Origin: Elusimicrobiales bacterium
GTDB lineage: Bacteria > Elusimicrobiota > Elusimicrobia > Elusimicrobiales > UBA9959
NCBI GenBank assembly: GCA_026419335.1
Contig: JANZZP010000041.1
Location: 57,578 to 121,577, forward strand
DNA: 64,000 bases
Direction of reading: 5' to 3'
Positions within the stretch are counted from its first letter, which is position 1. Every line of letters starts with the position of its first letter. Below, piece after piece: positions 46,473 through 55,777 of this stretch. Below the pieces are notes generated by a model. It saw only the letters and a list, made by a program, of their open reading frames with translations. It searched no databases and was not told the origin of the DNA. A program made the translations under genes and the position numbers.

Positions 46473-48098
46473 ATGAAGATTGGACTTGCTCACATAAATT
46501 TAATTCCTGGTGACATTGAAGAAAATGTTAAAAAAGCTATAAAAATATACAAAGAAGCTGTTCAAAAAGGATGTGATATTGTCGTATATCCTGAATTAAC
46601 CACAACTGGATATGTTCCAGGAGATTTGGTTGAATATAATTGGTTTATCAAAAAAAATTTAGAAGCTTTAAGAAGTTTTATATCAATAATAGGTGAAACT
46701 GCAGCTGTAATTGGATATATTGATTTTAACACACAAGGATGGGGGAAACCTATAAAAAATGCTGCTGCCTTTATTCATAAAAACAAAATTATTGCAAAAA
46801 TATATAAAAAAATACTTCCTTATTCTGGTATATTTTATGAACAGAGATATTTTGAGACAGATAACTCAAAGCCAAAAATAATAAACTTTAAAGGGAAAAA
46901 AATGCTTATAACAATATGTGCAGATATTTGGCATAACACAGATATACTTCCTTGTTGCAAATTATCTCCTACTTCTCCTCTTGAATGTAGTGAAAAATAT
47001 GACATGATAGTAAACCTATCTGCATCACCTTATCATTTTGGTAAAATACGAAAAAAAATAAATGTTTTAAAAAAAATATCTTATGAAAGAAAGGTAAATA
47101 TAGTATATGTAAACATGGCTGGTTCAAATGAACAAATAGTTTTTGATGGAACTTCTTTTTATGTAAATTTCAATGGAAAAATCTTTAATTCCAAACCTTT
47201 TAGCGAAGGTTTAACGATAATTGATGAAAACTCAAAAAATAAAACAACTAATAAAATAAAAGAAGATATATCTTTTTTAAAAAATGCTATTATAATTGGA
47301 ATTAGAGATTTCTTTAAAAAACAAAATTTAGAAAAAGCTGTAATTGGGGTAAGCGGTGGAATAGATTCTGCTGTTGTTAGTTGTCTTACGGTTGAAGCAA
47401 TTGGCAACAATAATGTCTTAGGGTTAGCTCTTCCATCAAAATTTACATCTCAACAAAGTATTGACGATGCATTAGAATTAGCAAAAAATCTTTCCATAAA
47501 TTTTAAAATAATTCCAATAAATGAAATATATAATAGCTATCTTAAAACTCTAAAACTAAATGATAAAAATATAGATTTAACAATACAAAACATTCAAGCA
47601 CGAATAAGAGCAAACATTCTTATGTCGTATTCAAACAGATATGGATATATATTAATTAATACTTCTAATAAATCAGAAATAGCAACCGGATATTCTACAA
47701 TGTATGGCGATAGTTGTGGAGCGATATCTCCTATCGGAGATGTGTTAAAAACTGACGTGTATAAAATAGCCGAACTCATAAATCAAAAAAAAGAAATAAT
47801 TCCTCAATCAATTATAAAAAGAATTCCAACAGCTGAATTGAAACCTAATCAAAAAGACCAAGATGAACTTCCTCCATATAAACTCCTTGATAATGTTATC
47901 AAACTCTATGTAGAAGAAAAGAAAGACCCACAACAAATAATAAAAAAACTTGGAAATAAAGAAAAAATTATATCTATAATAAAAAGAATAGAAAACAATC
48001 AATATAAAAGGAAACAAATGCCACCAATAATAAAAATTTCTAAGAATTCATTTGATGATGAGAGAAGAATTCCTATCGTAAAAAAAATTAATCTATGA
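46473..48098 (+). CDS. nadE: Glutamine-dependent NAD+ synthetase
   Basis: NadE amidates nicotinate adenine dinucleotide to NAD using glutamine. The N-terminal glutaminase domain is of the nitrilase type with Glu41 (VVYPELTTTGY), a Lys at 112-113 (YKKILPYSG) and Cys149 (TICADIW). The C-terminal synthetase has the PP-loop GVSGGIDSAVVS at about 290 and NTSNKSEIATGYSTMYGD. At 541 residues it is the two-domain glutamine form. Its product supplies complex I. The stop overlaps the next gene by ATGA. Confidence 0.96.
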   Translation: MKIGLAHINLIPGDIEENVKKAIKIYKEAVQKGCDIVVYPELTTTGYVPGDLVEYNWFIKKNLEALRSFISIIGETAAVIGYIDFNTQGWGKPIKNAAAFIHKNKIIAKIYKKILPYSGIFYEQRYFETDNSKPKIINFKGKKMLITICADIWHNTDILPCCKLSPTSPLECSEKYDMIVNLSASPYHFGKIRKKINVLKKISYERKVNIVYVNMAGSNEQIVFDGTSFYVNFNGKIFNSKPFSEGLTIIDENSKNKTTNKIKEDISFLKNAIIIGIRDFFKKQNLEKAVIGVSGGIDSAVVSCLTVEAIGNNNVLGLALPSKFTSQQSIDDALELAKNLSINFKIIPINEIYNSYLKTLKLNDKNIDLTIQNIQARIRANILMSYSNRYGYILINTSNKSEIATGYSTMYGDSCGAISPIGDVLKTDVYKIAELINQKKEIIPQSIIKRIPTAELKPNQKDQDELPPYKLLDNVIKLYVEEKKDPQQIIKKLGNKEKIISIIKRIENNQYKRKQMPPIIKISKNSFDDERRIPIVKKINL

Positions 48099-49435
48099 AA
48101 ATAATAAAATTTTTAATTGTATTTTTTATAATATTTTTTATTCAAAATAAATCCATAGCCAAACCAATGAAAGAAATAATTCAAAATGAAAAAGAGATAT
48201 TATTAAATGATCAATCACATCTTAAAAAAGATATAGTAAATATTCTAACATCCACTTACACACCTGAAGGAGTTTTAAATAAAATTGCAAATTCTCTCCT
48301 TTTTGAGATTTTTCAAAATCCACTGCTTTTTTTACCAATACTTGATTCAAGTAAAGATTTAGGAATAAATTATGGTATTATGCCAGTTTTAGCGTTAAGA
48401 AGTAAAAAAAATTCAAATATTATAAATTCAGTAATAGCACCATCTATAAATTACAATAAATATCTTGGCTATACCTACTCATACAGACATTACATTTTCC
48501 CAACAGAAAAAGCTCTTTTTGTAGGAAGATTATCTGATTCACAAAATTCTCAAAAAGAAATTTTTTTACATTATTATGAACCAGAACTTCTTAATACGAA
48601 AATTAGATTAAATGTCGAATTTAGAAATTGGCATAATCCAAAATCATCTTTTTATGGATATGGAATTAATTCATCAAAAGCTAATAGAGCAAACTATACT
48701 TTTTACTTAAAAGGGGGGGAAATAAGTTTAACAATTCCAATAAAAGGATTTTTTTATTTCGACTGGACTCCCTCATACTATGTTCATAAAATTGATAATG
48801 GAGTAATAAAAGAAAATAAATTTTCATATTTATATCCATATGAATATTCACAATTAAATAAGGATAAAGAATTTTTTCTCAATAGATTTTCATTCCTCTT
48901 TGATACTACTGATCATCCTTTCCTACCTAAAATAGGAACCTATATTATATTTTCATTTTTAAGGAGTCAAAAAGAAATTATTTCAGATTATACTTATTCT
49001 ATATATACTATAGAGATCAAAGACTATCATAATTACAAAGATAAATCTATAACAGCAATGAGATTTCTTATTGAATGGCAAACAGGACAAAGAATTCCTT
49101 TTTATAAAATGCCACAAACAGGAGAATCTTCTGGTTTAAGAATGGCAGGAGATGGTAGATTTGTTGATAAGGCACGAATGCTTTTTAATGTTGAACAAAG
49201 ATTTACAGTTATAAAGACTCCAATAATGAAATTTCTCACTGAACTAGAAATAACACCTTTTTTAGATATAGCTACTGTGGCAGGATCAATTAAAAAAATC
49301 TCCACTGGAAATTTAAAATACGGACCGGGAATAGCTACAAGAATAGTACTTAGGCCTCAAATAGTTGGAACTGCAGATTTTGCGTTTGGTTCTGAAGGAA
49401 TAAACACTATAGTTAAAATTAACTATCCTTTTTAA
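48095..49435 (+). CDS. Outer-membrane protein with D15/BamA-type barrel
   Basis: This 446-residue protein starts with a signal peptide (a hydrophobic stretch at about residues 5-21 and Ala-Lys near 22-23) and ends in KINYPF, the C-terminal Phe recognised by the BAM machinery. Near residue 350 it has GLRMAGDGRFVDKARMLFNV, a variant of the conserved barrel-plug motif of the D15 surface antigen family. No POTRA domains are seen, so it is not BamA itself. It resembles barrel-only members, some linked to lipase or patatin domains. Function is unknown. It overlaps nadE by four bases and abuts the convergent gene with no gap. Confidence 0.78.
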   Translation: MKIIKFLIVFFIIFFIQNKSIAKPMKEIIQNEKEILLNDQSHLKKDIVNILTSTYTPEGVLNKIANSLLFEIFQNPLLFLPILDSSKDLGINYGIMPVLALRSKKNSNIINSVIAPSINYNKYLGYTYSYRHYIFPTEKALFVGRLSDSQNSQKEIFLHYYEPELLNTKIRLNVEFRNWHNPKSSFYGYGINSSKANRANYTFYLKGGEISLTIPIKGFFYFDWTPSYYVHKIDNGVIKENKFSYLYPYEYSQLNKDKEFFLNRFSFLFDTTDHPFLPKIGTYIIFSFLRSQKEIISDYTYSIYTIEIKDYHNYKDKSITAMRFLIEWQTGQRIPFYKMPQTGESSGLRMAGDGRFVDKARMLFNVEQRFTVIKTPIMKFLTELEITPFLDIATVAGSIKKISTGNLKYGPGIATRIVLRPQIVGTADFAFGSEGINTIVKINYPF

Positions 49436-49750
49436 CTATTTATTTATTTCTTTTTGTATATGTTTCCAAGCATCTTTCATTGTACTAATTATATTTGAAA
49501 GTTCTCTTTGACTAACCTTTTTCAATCTCGTATATTTATTAGATATTTCATCAACCAATTTAAGATATTCCTCTTCAGTTAATTCTTTAATATCTTTCAT
49601 TCTCTCAAGAAGTTCCTTTTTCATTTCATTTGCAACATTTTTTATCTTTTCTCTATTTTTTTTCCCTCTCTCCCCTGTTAAAAAATATACAGCACAAGCT
49701 ATTATAGCTGCCGTAATAACACCTGCAGCTATTTTGGTCTGCTTTTTCAT
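49436..49750 (-). CDS. YtxH-like small membrane-anchored protein
   Basis: This 104-residue protein has a single N-terminal helix (about 6-25) followed by GERGKKNREKI and a charged, helical C-terminal region. That layout is typical of YtxH-domain proteins of unknown function, often stress-linked in other bacteria. It is the last gene after recO-glyQ-glyS, 11 bases from glyS. Its stop codon abuts the stop of the convergent D15 gene. I cannot assign a role. Confidence 0.65.
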   Translation of the reverse strand: MKKQTKIAAGVITAAIIACAVYFLTGERGKKNREKIKNVANEMKKELLERMKDIKELTEEEYLKLVDEISNKYTRLKKVSQRELSNIISTMKDAWKHIQKEINK

Positions 49751-49761
49751 TTCACCTCCTT

Positions 49762-51849
49762 CTACCCACTAACTATTTTGCTTATATCTGCAATACCATT
49801 AAAAAGATTATACACTTTTTTAAGCAAAGCAAGTCGATTATTTTTTATTTTTTCATCATCAACCATAACCATTACATTTGTAAAAAAATCTTCTAGAGGC
49901 TGGCTAAGAATAAGAAGTTTTTCTATGGCCTTAGTGAAGTCAGATATCTCTATAAGAGAATAAATTTCTTTTTCAAGCTCTGTTGCTATATTATAAATCT
50001 TTTTTTCTTCATCGTACTCAAAGATAGATGAATTTATCTCTGCACTACTAAATCCACCAATAATATTTTTAAGTCTTTTATAGACAAGAGCAAATTTCCT
50101 AAATTCATCTTTAGATTTATAAAAATTAAGTGTATTTATCCTATAACATAATTTAAGCACATCTCCTTCATTGATAAAAACATTCTCAACAGAGTTGATC
50201 ACATCCGCTGAAATATTTTTTTCTTCAAAATAAAAATGAGCTCTTTGATATATAAATAAAAGTAATTCTTTTACCAATTTATCATCAGATTTTTTATTTT
50301 TTATATTATCAGGATATAAATTTTTTGTAAAATAAAACAACTGAAGTAATGGTAAATTTAATCTCATTTCAGCAATTATTCTAAAAACACCGATAGCACA
50401 TCTTCTAAGTCCATGAGGATCATTACTACCTGTTGGAATCATATCTATAAGGAAATCACCTACAAGCGTGTCAATTTTATGTGCAAGGGCATTTACAGCA
50501 GAATAAATATTTGATGGTAAGTTAGATGTCAATGAATATGGCAAATTTATTTCACTTATAGCATGCTTTATTTCTTCATCCTTTATTGAGTAATTTTCAG
50601 CATAATAATAATTCATTAAGTTTTCAAGTTCGCTAAACTCTCCAACTACATTACTTGCCAAATCATAATAAATATATTCAGTATATTTAGCTCTAGAAGT
50701 ATCAAGATTTAAATATTCCAATATCTTAGAAGATAATTTTTTAATTCTTTCAGTCTTATCATACAAAGAACCAAGATTACCTTGAAATATTATTTTTTTT
50801 AACTTCTCCTTCCACACATTAGGTTCTGTTTTCAAATCTGTCTCATAAAAAAACAAAGCATCAGCACATCTTGCTTTAAAAACATTTAAATATCCTTTTT
50901 CAACATTATGTTGTCCCTTAGAAATCCCATCTCTTATACCTACAAAAAACGGAACAAAAACTCCTTCTTTTTCAGCAGGAAAAAATTTGAGTTGTTTTTT
51001 CATAACAAGTTCAAGTAAAGGAGATGGCAATTTCAAAAACTCTGATGGGTATTTAACGACAACACTCCTTGGATATTCACATAAATATAAATTTTCATTT
51101 AAAACATTTTCATCTGGCCTAATATAACATCCAGTTTTTTTACTTATTCCATCAAGTATAGACAAAATAACTTTTTTTCTATTTTCATCATCTGCTACAA
51201 CATAATTTTTATCCATTGTCTGAAAATAAGAATCAGCATTTTTTACAACTATCTTTTTAAAGCCAGTAAAATATGAAGAATAAGTAGTTTTACTACTTTT
51301 AACTCCACATATCTCAATTGGTATAATTTTATCACCCCACAAAGCTAATATATTCCTAATTGGTCGCGCAAATTTAAATTTAGAATCTTCCCATACCATA
51401 TTTTTTGGAAATTCTAATTTTCTTACGCTTTCATAAAAAATCTCTGAAAGAATTTTAAGAGAAGAAATGGAAGGAATAACTTTAAGAGCACATATTACTT
51501 CACCTTTTTTCTCATGTTTTTCAACTATAAGTTCATTTGGATTTAATCCTAATGATTTAGCAAAACCAATTGCTGCCTGTGTAAAATTACCATTAGTATC
51601 TTTCAATAAGGATGCTTTAGGACCATAAACTTTTTCAACTATTTTATCAGTTTTAGAAGGAACATTTGTAATAAAAACTATCAATCTTCTATATGTTGCA
51701 TATACATTAATATTTCCAAAAGTCAAATGTTTTTCTCTTAACATTTCTGTAATATAATTTTTCAGTTGTTCTTTAGCAGGTATTATAAATCTTGCTGGTA
51801 TATTTTCAACTGTAAGTTCAAATATAACATTCTTTTTTTCAATTTTCAT
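49762..51849 (-). CDS. glyS: Glycyl-tRNA synthetase, beta subunit
   Basis: GlyS is the tRNA-binding subunit of the bacterial alpha2beta2 enzyme. The 695-residue protein has the expected NMVWEDSKFKFARPIRNILALWG block (in parts), GVFVPFFVGIRDG, and a C-terminal DALR-type anticodon domain ending with QPLEDFFTNVMVMVDDE and NNRLALLKKVYNLF. It follows glyQ by 14 bases. Presence of the two-subunit form excludes the archaeal/eukaryotic single-chain GlyRS for this function. Confidence 0.97.
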   Translation of the reverse strand: MKIEKKNVIFELTVENIPARFIIPAKEQLKNYITEMLREKHLTFGNINVYATYRRLIVFITNVPSKTDKIVEKVYGPKASLLKDTNGNFTQAAIGFAKSLGLNPNELIVEKHEKKGEVICALKVIPSISSLKILSEIFYESVRKLEFPKNMVWEDSKFKFARPIRNILALWGDKIIPIEICGVKSSKTTYSSYFTGFKKIVVKNADSYFQTMDKNYVVADDENRKKVILSILDGISKKTGCYIRPDENVLNENLYLCEYPRSVVVKYPSEFLKLPSPLLELVMKKQLKFFPAEKEGVFVPFFVGIRDGISKGQHNVEKGYLNVFKARCADALFFYETDLKTEPNVWKEKLKKIIFQGNLGSLYDKTERIKKLSSKILEYLNLDTSRAKYTEYIYYDLASNVVGEFSELENLMNYYYAENYSIKDEEIKHAISEINLPYSLTSNLPSNIYSAVNALAHKIDTLVGDFLIDMIPTGSNDPHGLRRCAIGVFRIIAEMRLNLPLLQLFYFTKNLYPDNIKNKKSDDKLVKELLLFIYQRAHFYFEEKNISADVINSVENVFINEGDVLKLCYRINTLNFYKSKDEFRKFALVYKRLKNIIGGFSSAEINSSIFEYDEEKKIYNIATELEKEIYSLIEISDFTKAIEKLLILSQPLEDFFTNVMVMVDDEKIKNNRLALLKKVYNLFNGIADISKIVSG

Positions 51850-51863
51850 CTAATCCTCCAAAA

Positions 51864-52724
51864 TTATGGTTTCAATATCTTTGCTTGATTTGCTTCTATA
51901 TACGAGTTTGCTGTAATCCTTGCCATGTTTCTAATTCTCTTAATCAAATTTGCCCTTTCTGCTACTGATAAAACTCCTCTTGCCATAAGAAGATTAAAAC
52001 TATGAGATGCTTTCATGACCATATCATATGCAGGATAATATAAACCTTTCTCAATAAGATATGAAATCTGATATTCATAATAATCAAATTCATTTTTTAA
52101 CCTCTCTATATCAGATAGTTCAAAATTATATATAGAAAACTGTCTTTCCATTTCAGCATGAACATCGCCATAAGTAATAGTACTATTCCATTTTATATCG
52201 AAAACATTATCTTTGTTTTGAGAAAACATAGCTAATCTTTCAAGTCCATATGTTATTTCAACGCTTATAGGAAAAAGATCAAAAGATGCCATTTGTTGAA
52301 AGTAAGTAAACTGAGTTATTTCCATACCATCAAGCCATATTTCCCAACCTATACCACTTGCTCCCAAAGTTGGAGATTCCCAATCATCTTCAACCCATTT
52401 TATATCATGTTCAGATATTTTTATACCTATTGCTTCAAGAGAGTTAAGATAAATTTGCTGAATATCATTTTTCGGTGGTTTAATTATAACTTGATACTGA
52501 TAGTACTTCCCAAGTCTATTTGGATTTTGAGCAAATCTTCCATCTCCAGGACGTCTAGAAGGTTCCACATAACAACAAGACCAGGGTTTTGCAGTAAGAA
52601 CACCAAAAAAAGTAGCAGGGTTAAAAGTTCCTGCTCCTTTTTCAATATCATAAGGTTGCATCATAACACAACCCTGTTTAATCCAAAATTCATTTAGCTT
52701 ATTTATTATATCCTGAAAATTCAT
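51864..52724 (-). CDS. glyQ: Glycyl-tRNA synthetase, alpha subunit
   Basis: GlyQ is the catalytic subunit that activates glycine. It shows FWIKQGCVMMQPYDIEKGAG near the N-terminus, WSCCYVEPSRRPGDGRF (motif 2) and LEAIGIKISEHDIKWVEDDW further on. A longer frame begins at 52754, but ATG 52724 has a GGAGG site seven bases upstream and gives the standard start (MNFQDII), so 286 residues are annotated. It overlaps the end of recO by 26 bases. Confidence 0.97.
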   Translation of the reverse strand: MNFQDIINKLNEFWIKQGCVMMQPYDIEKGAGTFNPATFFGVLTAKPWSCCYVEPSRRPGDGRFAQNPNRLGKYYQYQVIIKPPKNDIQQIYLNSLEAIGIKISEHDIKWVEDDWESPTLGASGIGWEIWLDGMEITQFTYFQQMASFDLFPISVEITYGLERLAMFSQNKDNVFDIKWNSTITYGDVHAEMERQFSIYNFELSDIERLKNEFDYYEYQISYLIEKGLYYPAYDMVMKASHSFNLLMARGVLSVAERANLIKRIRNMARITANSYIEANQAKILKP

Positions 52725-53370
52725 AATTAATCCTCCTATCAACAATATATTCATAAATATATGGATCTATTGGTTTTGGTGAGTTTTGATTTAAATGTGT
52801 AAATGCTAATTTAAAAATTTTATCATAACAATCATCAAAATTATCAAGCTTATTTATGTCAACAAAACCATTATGTAAAATTTTCCATAAATATTCATCA
52901 TAACCAAGTTGTGTTTTTTTAAAACCGATTCCAAAATATTCAAAAAAATTCATCACAAAAACAACTTTAAACCATTTAGAAATAATAGTAGTTTTTGAAA
53001 GATAATTTAAGGCAGAAATAATAAGATTATATTTATCCTCAGATTTTTGACTTAAAGGAGTTAACATTATTGTCAAATCTGAAATGAAAATAAAATTAAT
53101 TAACTTTTCTATATTGTTTCTAATTTCCATATAACTTTCTATTAAACTAGCCCCAACACATAAAGGCATAATACCATATTTCGAAAAATAAAATCTAAAA
53201 TCACTATGACACATAAGCTCAGAAAAAGATCTGAGTTTTGCTTGTGACTTTCTGACGCCTTTAAATACAACCTCTAATCTTCCATGTTCTTTGGTAAATA
53301 TAGTTACAACTCTATCAAACTCCTTTATGTCCCTATGTCTCAAAACTATTCCCTTATCACAAAAATACAT
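52699..53370 (-). CDS. recO: DNA repair protein RecO
   Basis: RecO anneals SSB-coated DNA and loads RecA with RecR. The 223-residue protein begins with the OB-fold (DKGIVLRHRDIKEFDRVVTI and the TKEHGRLEVVFKGVRKSQAKLRSF-type region). The C-terminal helical domain is less conserved, and the CxxC zinc motif of some homologues is not seen. It heads the recO-glyQ-glyS transcript, with a TACAAT box six bases before the ATG and no Shine-Dalgarno. Confidence 0.9.
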   Translation of the reverse strand: MYFCDKGIVLRHRDIKEFDRVVTIFTKEHGRLEVVFKGVRKSQAKLRSFSELMCHSDFRFYFSKYGIMPLCVGASLIESYMEIRNNIEKLINFIFISDLTIMLTPLSQKSEDKYNLIISALNYLSKTTIISKWFKVVFVMNFFEYFGIGFKKTQLGYDEYLWKILHNGFVDINKLDNFDDCYDKIFKLAFTHLNQNSPKPIDPYIYEYIVDRRINYEFSGYNK

Positions 53371-53376
53371 AAAAAT

Positions 53377-53382
53377 ATTGTA
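53377..53382 (-). promoter_or_regulatory. recO -10 box, leaderless arrangement
   Basis: On the minus strand TACAAT (53382 to 53377, five of six consensus bases) is followed by six bases and then the recO ATG. No ribosome-binding site is possible in such a short leader. No good -35 was found. The divergent rpmH promoter begins about 140 bases away. Confidence 0.55.
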
Positions 53383-53520
53383 TAAAATCCTTTTAAAAAT
53401 TTAACCTTATTCCAAACTTCATCTCTATGAACTTAGAATTTTTATTTCATATAACAAAAAACGAATAAATCTGAATTAATAAAGATTTTGCATAATTTTT
53501 TTAAAAAATAAATATTATTT

Positions 53521-53529
53521 TGCTATAAT
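53521..53529 (+). promoter_or_regulatory. rpmH promoter, extended -10, leaderless arrangement
   Basis: TGCTATAAT is a perfect extended -10; its hexamer (53524-53529) ends seven bases before the rpmH ATG. The L34 N-terminus fixes the start codon, so the transcript for rpmH-rnpA-yidD-yidC-jag and following genes is predicted to begin at or next to ATG. A weak -35-like TTAAAA is at 53501-53506. The rest of the recO-rpmH gap is AT-rich, without DnaA boxes that I can see. Confidence 0.7.
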
Positions 53530-53536
53530 ATAGTTT

Positions 53537-53674
53537 ATGTTGCCAACATATAGACCAAATATAAGAAAAAGAAAAAAAACTATCGGTTTCAGAGCAAGAA
53601 TGAAAACTAAAACTGGAAGAAGAATCCTTTCTAATAGAAGAAAAAAAGGAAGATGGAATCTTATACCTGAATGA
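53537..53674 (+). CDS. rpmH: 50S ribosomal protein L34
   Basis: This is a short gene of 45 codons that is easily missed. Its product is basic and has the family pattern: an N-terminal [11 protein letters not shown], the central [15 protein letters not shown], and RRKKGRWNL at the end. L34 sits near the base of the large subunit. The stop overlaps the rnpA start as ATGA, the near-universal rpmH-rnpA coupling. The region upstream normally holds dnaA or oriC in many bacteria, but here it is recO. Confidence 0.97.
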   Translation: MLPTYRPNIRKRKKTIGFRARMKTKTGRRILSNRRKKGRWNLIPE

Positions 53675-54030
53675 AAGAGAAAAGGTATCTTCTTTCCAGA
53701 ATACGTCTGAAAACCGAGAGGTGTTTTAAAGAGATTTATAGTAGAGGGAAAAAAGTACAATTTGGTTTTGGAATTATCTATTTTTTAGAGTTCTCTAATA
53801 AAGACGAATTTAAATTTGCTGTTTTAGTTTCAAAAAAATGCGGAAATGTTCCTGAGCGAAATAGAATAAAAAGATTAGTTAGAGAGTTTTTCAGATTAAA
53901 TCAACACAATATAAAAAACTCTCATATTGTATTAAAATTATATAAAAATCCAGAATTTAAAGGATATAAAGATGCTCAAGAATTTCTTAAACAAATATTC
54001 CAAAAAAATAACTTCATTATTAATCATTGA
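53671..54030 (+). CDS. rnpA: Ribonuclease P protein component
   Basis: RnpA is the protein cofactor of RNase P, which makes tRNA 5' ends. The 119-residue basic protein has the RNR signature in [24 protein letters not shown] written across residues 50-73, and the N-terminal [19 protein letters not shown]. It overlaps rpmH by four bases and yidD by 59. No RNase P RNA gene was found in this window. Confidence 0.95.
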   Translation: MKEKRYLLSRIRLKTERCFKEIYSRGKKVQFGFGIIYFLEFSNKDEFKFAVLVSKKCGNVPERNRIKRLVREFFRLNQHNIKNSHIVLKLYKNPEFKGYKDAQEFLKQIFQKNNFIINH

Positions 54031-54223
54031 TATTTTGTTTATAATATGGAAAACCATAAGAATCATTTTAGGACCAGGATATTGTAAATTTATTCCAAGT
54101 TGTTCTTATTATTCAAGAGATGCTATTAAAAAATATGGAATATTTAAAGGAAGTTATTTTTCAATTAAGAGACTTTTAAAATGTAACCCTTTTACAAAAG
54201 GTGGATATGACCCAGTTCCGTAA
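53972..54223 (+). CDS. yidD: Membrane protein insertion efficiency factor YidD
   Basis: YidD is a small membrane-associated protein that aids YidC-dependent insertion. The 83-residue protein has the family core: [24 protein letters not shown], followed by [15 protein letters not shown] and GGYDPVP, with the conserved Cys residues (GYCKF, PSCSYY, LKCNPF). The first 25 residues are hydrophobic and amphipathic. The ATG at 53972 lies deep in rnpA and has no clear ribosome-binding site, so the start is less certain than the gene. Confidence 0.93.
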   Translation: MLKNFLNKYSKKITSLLIIDILFIIWKTIRIILGPGYCKFIPSCSYYSRDAIKKYGIFKGSYFSIKRLLKCNPFTKGGYDPVP

Positions 54224-54232
54224 GGAGGTTAA

Positions 54233-55765
54233 ATGCAAAAAAATTTAGTTCTAGCACTTGTTTTAACATCTATTATTTGGATAGTATGGTATACATGGGT
54301 GGTGCCACCGCCACAAAATATAACTCAAAAAAAAATAGAAATAACTTCTGAAAATAAATCAAATAATATATCACAACAAAAAACGGAAATAAAAGAAATA
54401 TCACAAAATAAATTGATAGAAGAAAACAATATTGCTTATGAACTGAAAAATCAAAAAGCAAGATTTTATTTAACTCAGTCACTTGCTTTAAAAGAAATTT
54501 ACTATACAGGACCTGTACAGGAAATAAATTTAATTCCACAAAATTTTTCATTTTTAAAAATTTTTGATAATTTCAAATACACTAAATTACACCAAACTAA
54601 CAACACCATAACAATAACAGCAAAAACATCTGATATAGAAATTACAAAAACTTTAAAAATATCTGAAAATAATGGAATTAATAACTTACAAATTAGAATT
54701 AAAAATCTATCAAAAAAAACTATTCAAATTAATCCAACTGAAATAAACATTGGACCTGGATTAAATACTGTAAAAAGTGAAGAAGGCGAAAATCATAAAA
54801 TATGGCAAGCAATATATTCATATAAAAAAGAAAAAAGAAAAAATCCAGTTATAGAAAAAATAAAATCTGATCATAATAATTTAGATTTCTTGTGGGCTGC
54901 TATAGAAAATAGATATTTTATTTTTGCTATTCTAAATGATAATAAACAATTTTCTTCCATAAAATTCATACAAGAAAAAGTATCAGAACATAATGCTCCA
55001 AAAATTAATTTAGTTACTGATGAAATAATGATAAAACCAGGAGAATTGTATAATTTTGATGTGAAATTTTATGTAGGTCCAAAAGATTATGAATTCTTAA
55101 AAAAACTTGGTTGGGGATTACATCTAAGTATTGATTTTGGTTTTTTTGCACCTCTTGCAAAAATAGCAAATACTCTATTAAAGAAATTTTATAACTTAAC
55201 TAATAATTATGGGATTGCAATAGTATTATTAAGTATTTTAGTTCAAATAGTAATGCTGCCTTTAACTTTCAAATCCTACAAAGCTATGGCAATTATGAAA
55301 AAAATGCAACCTGAAATGAAATCTATACAGGAGAGATATAAAAAGGATCCTCAAAGAATGAATCTTGAACTTATGAATTTATATAAAAGATATGGAGCAA
55401 ATCCATTCTCAGGGTGCTGGCCAATGTTATTACAAATCCCCATATTTTTTGCCTTATTTACAACCTTAAGAAATTCATGGGATTTACATGGAGCTTCATT
55501 TATACTTTGGATAAAAGATCTTTCAGATAAAGATCCTTATTATATACTTCCAATACTTATGGGAGCATTGATGTTTGCTCAAAACTATATATCACCTCAA
55601 TCTGTTCAAGATCCTACCCAAGCAACGGTAATGAAATGGATGCCAATAATATTTACATTTCTCTTTTTGACTTTCCCAAGCGGCCTTGTCATATATTGGA
55701 TTATAAATAGCATATTTTCAATAATGCTAAGTTATTATATGAAACAAAGAGGACTTTATTCATAA
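54233..55765 (+). CDS. yidC: Membrane protein insertase YidC
   Basis: YidC inserts membrane proteins alone or with Sec. The 510-residue protein has an N-terminal anchor helix (about 5-20), a Gln/Asn/Lys-rich linker, a periplasmic beta-sandwich domain (about 60-285) and the conserved five-helix core from about 300, with NYGIAIVLLSILVQIVMLPL, the coiled hairpin KKMQPEMKSIQERYKKDPQ and GCWPMLLQIPIFFALF. The large periplasmic domain is the Gram-negative type and supports a diderm cell. An AAGGAGG site precedes the ATG. Confidence 0.97.
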   Translation: MQKNLVLALVLTSIIWIVWYTWVVPPPQNITQKKIEITSENKSNNISQQKTEIKEISQNKLIEENNIAYELKNQKARFYLTQSLALKEIYYTGPVQEINLIPQNFSFLKIFDNFKYTKLHQTNNTITITAKTSDIEITKTLKISENNGINNLQIRIKNLSKKTIQINPTEINIGPGLNTVKSEEGENHKIWQAIYSYKKEKRKNPVIEKIKSDHNNLDFLWAAIENRYFIFAILNDNKQFSSIKFIQEKVSEHNAPKINLVTDEIMIKPGELYNFDVKFYVGPKDYEFLKKLGWGLHLSIDFGFFAPLAKIANTLLKKFYNLTNNYGIAIVLLSILVQIVMLPLTFKSYKAMAIMKKMQPEMKSIQERYKKDPQRMNLELMNLYKRYGANPFSGCWPMLLQIPIFFALFTTLRNSWDLHGASFILWIKDLSDKDPYYILPILMGALMFAQNYISPQSVQDPTQATVMKWMPIIFTFLFLTFPSGLVIYWIINSIFSIMLSYYMKQRGLYS

Positions 55766-55777
55766 AAGGAGGAAATA

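Noticed and set aside
52725..52754. Extended N-terminus for glyQ from 52754
   Set aside because: The shorter start has a well-spaced GGAGG and matches the family N-terminus.
53371..53536. Possible oriC upstream of rpmH
   Set aside because: The gap is AT-rich and in the classic place, but I found no repeated TTATNCACA boxes; the nearest look-alike is incomplete and inside recO. dnaA is not adjacent.
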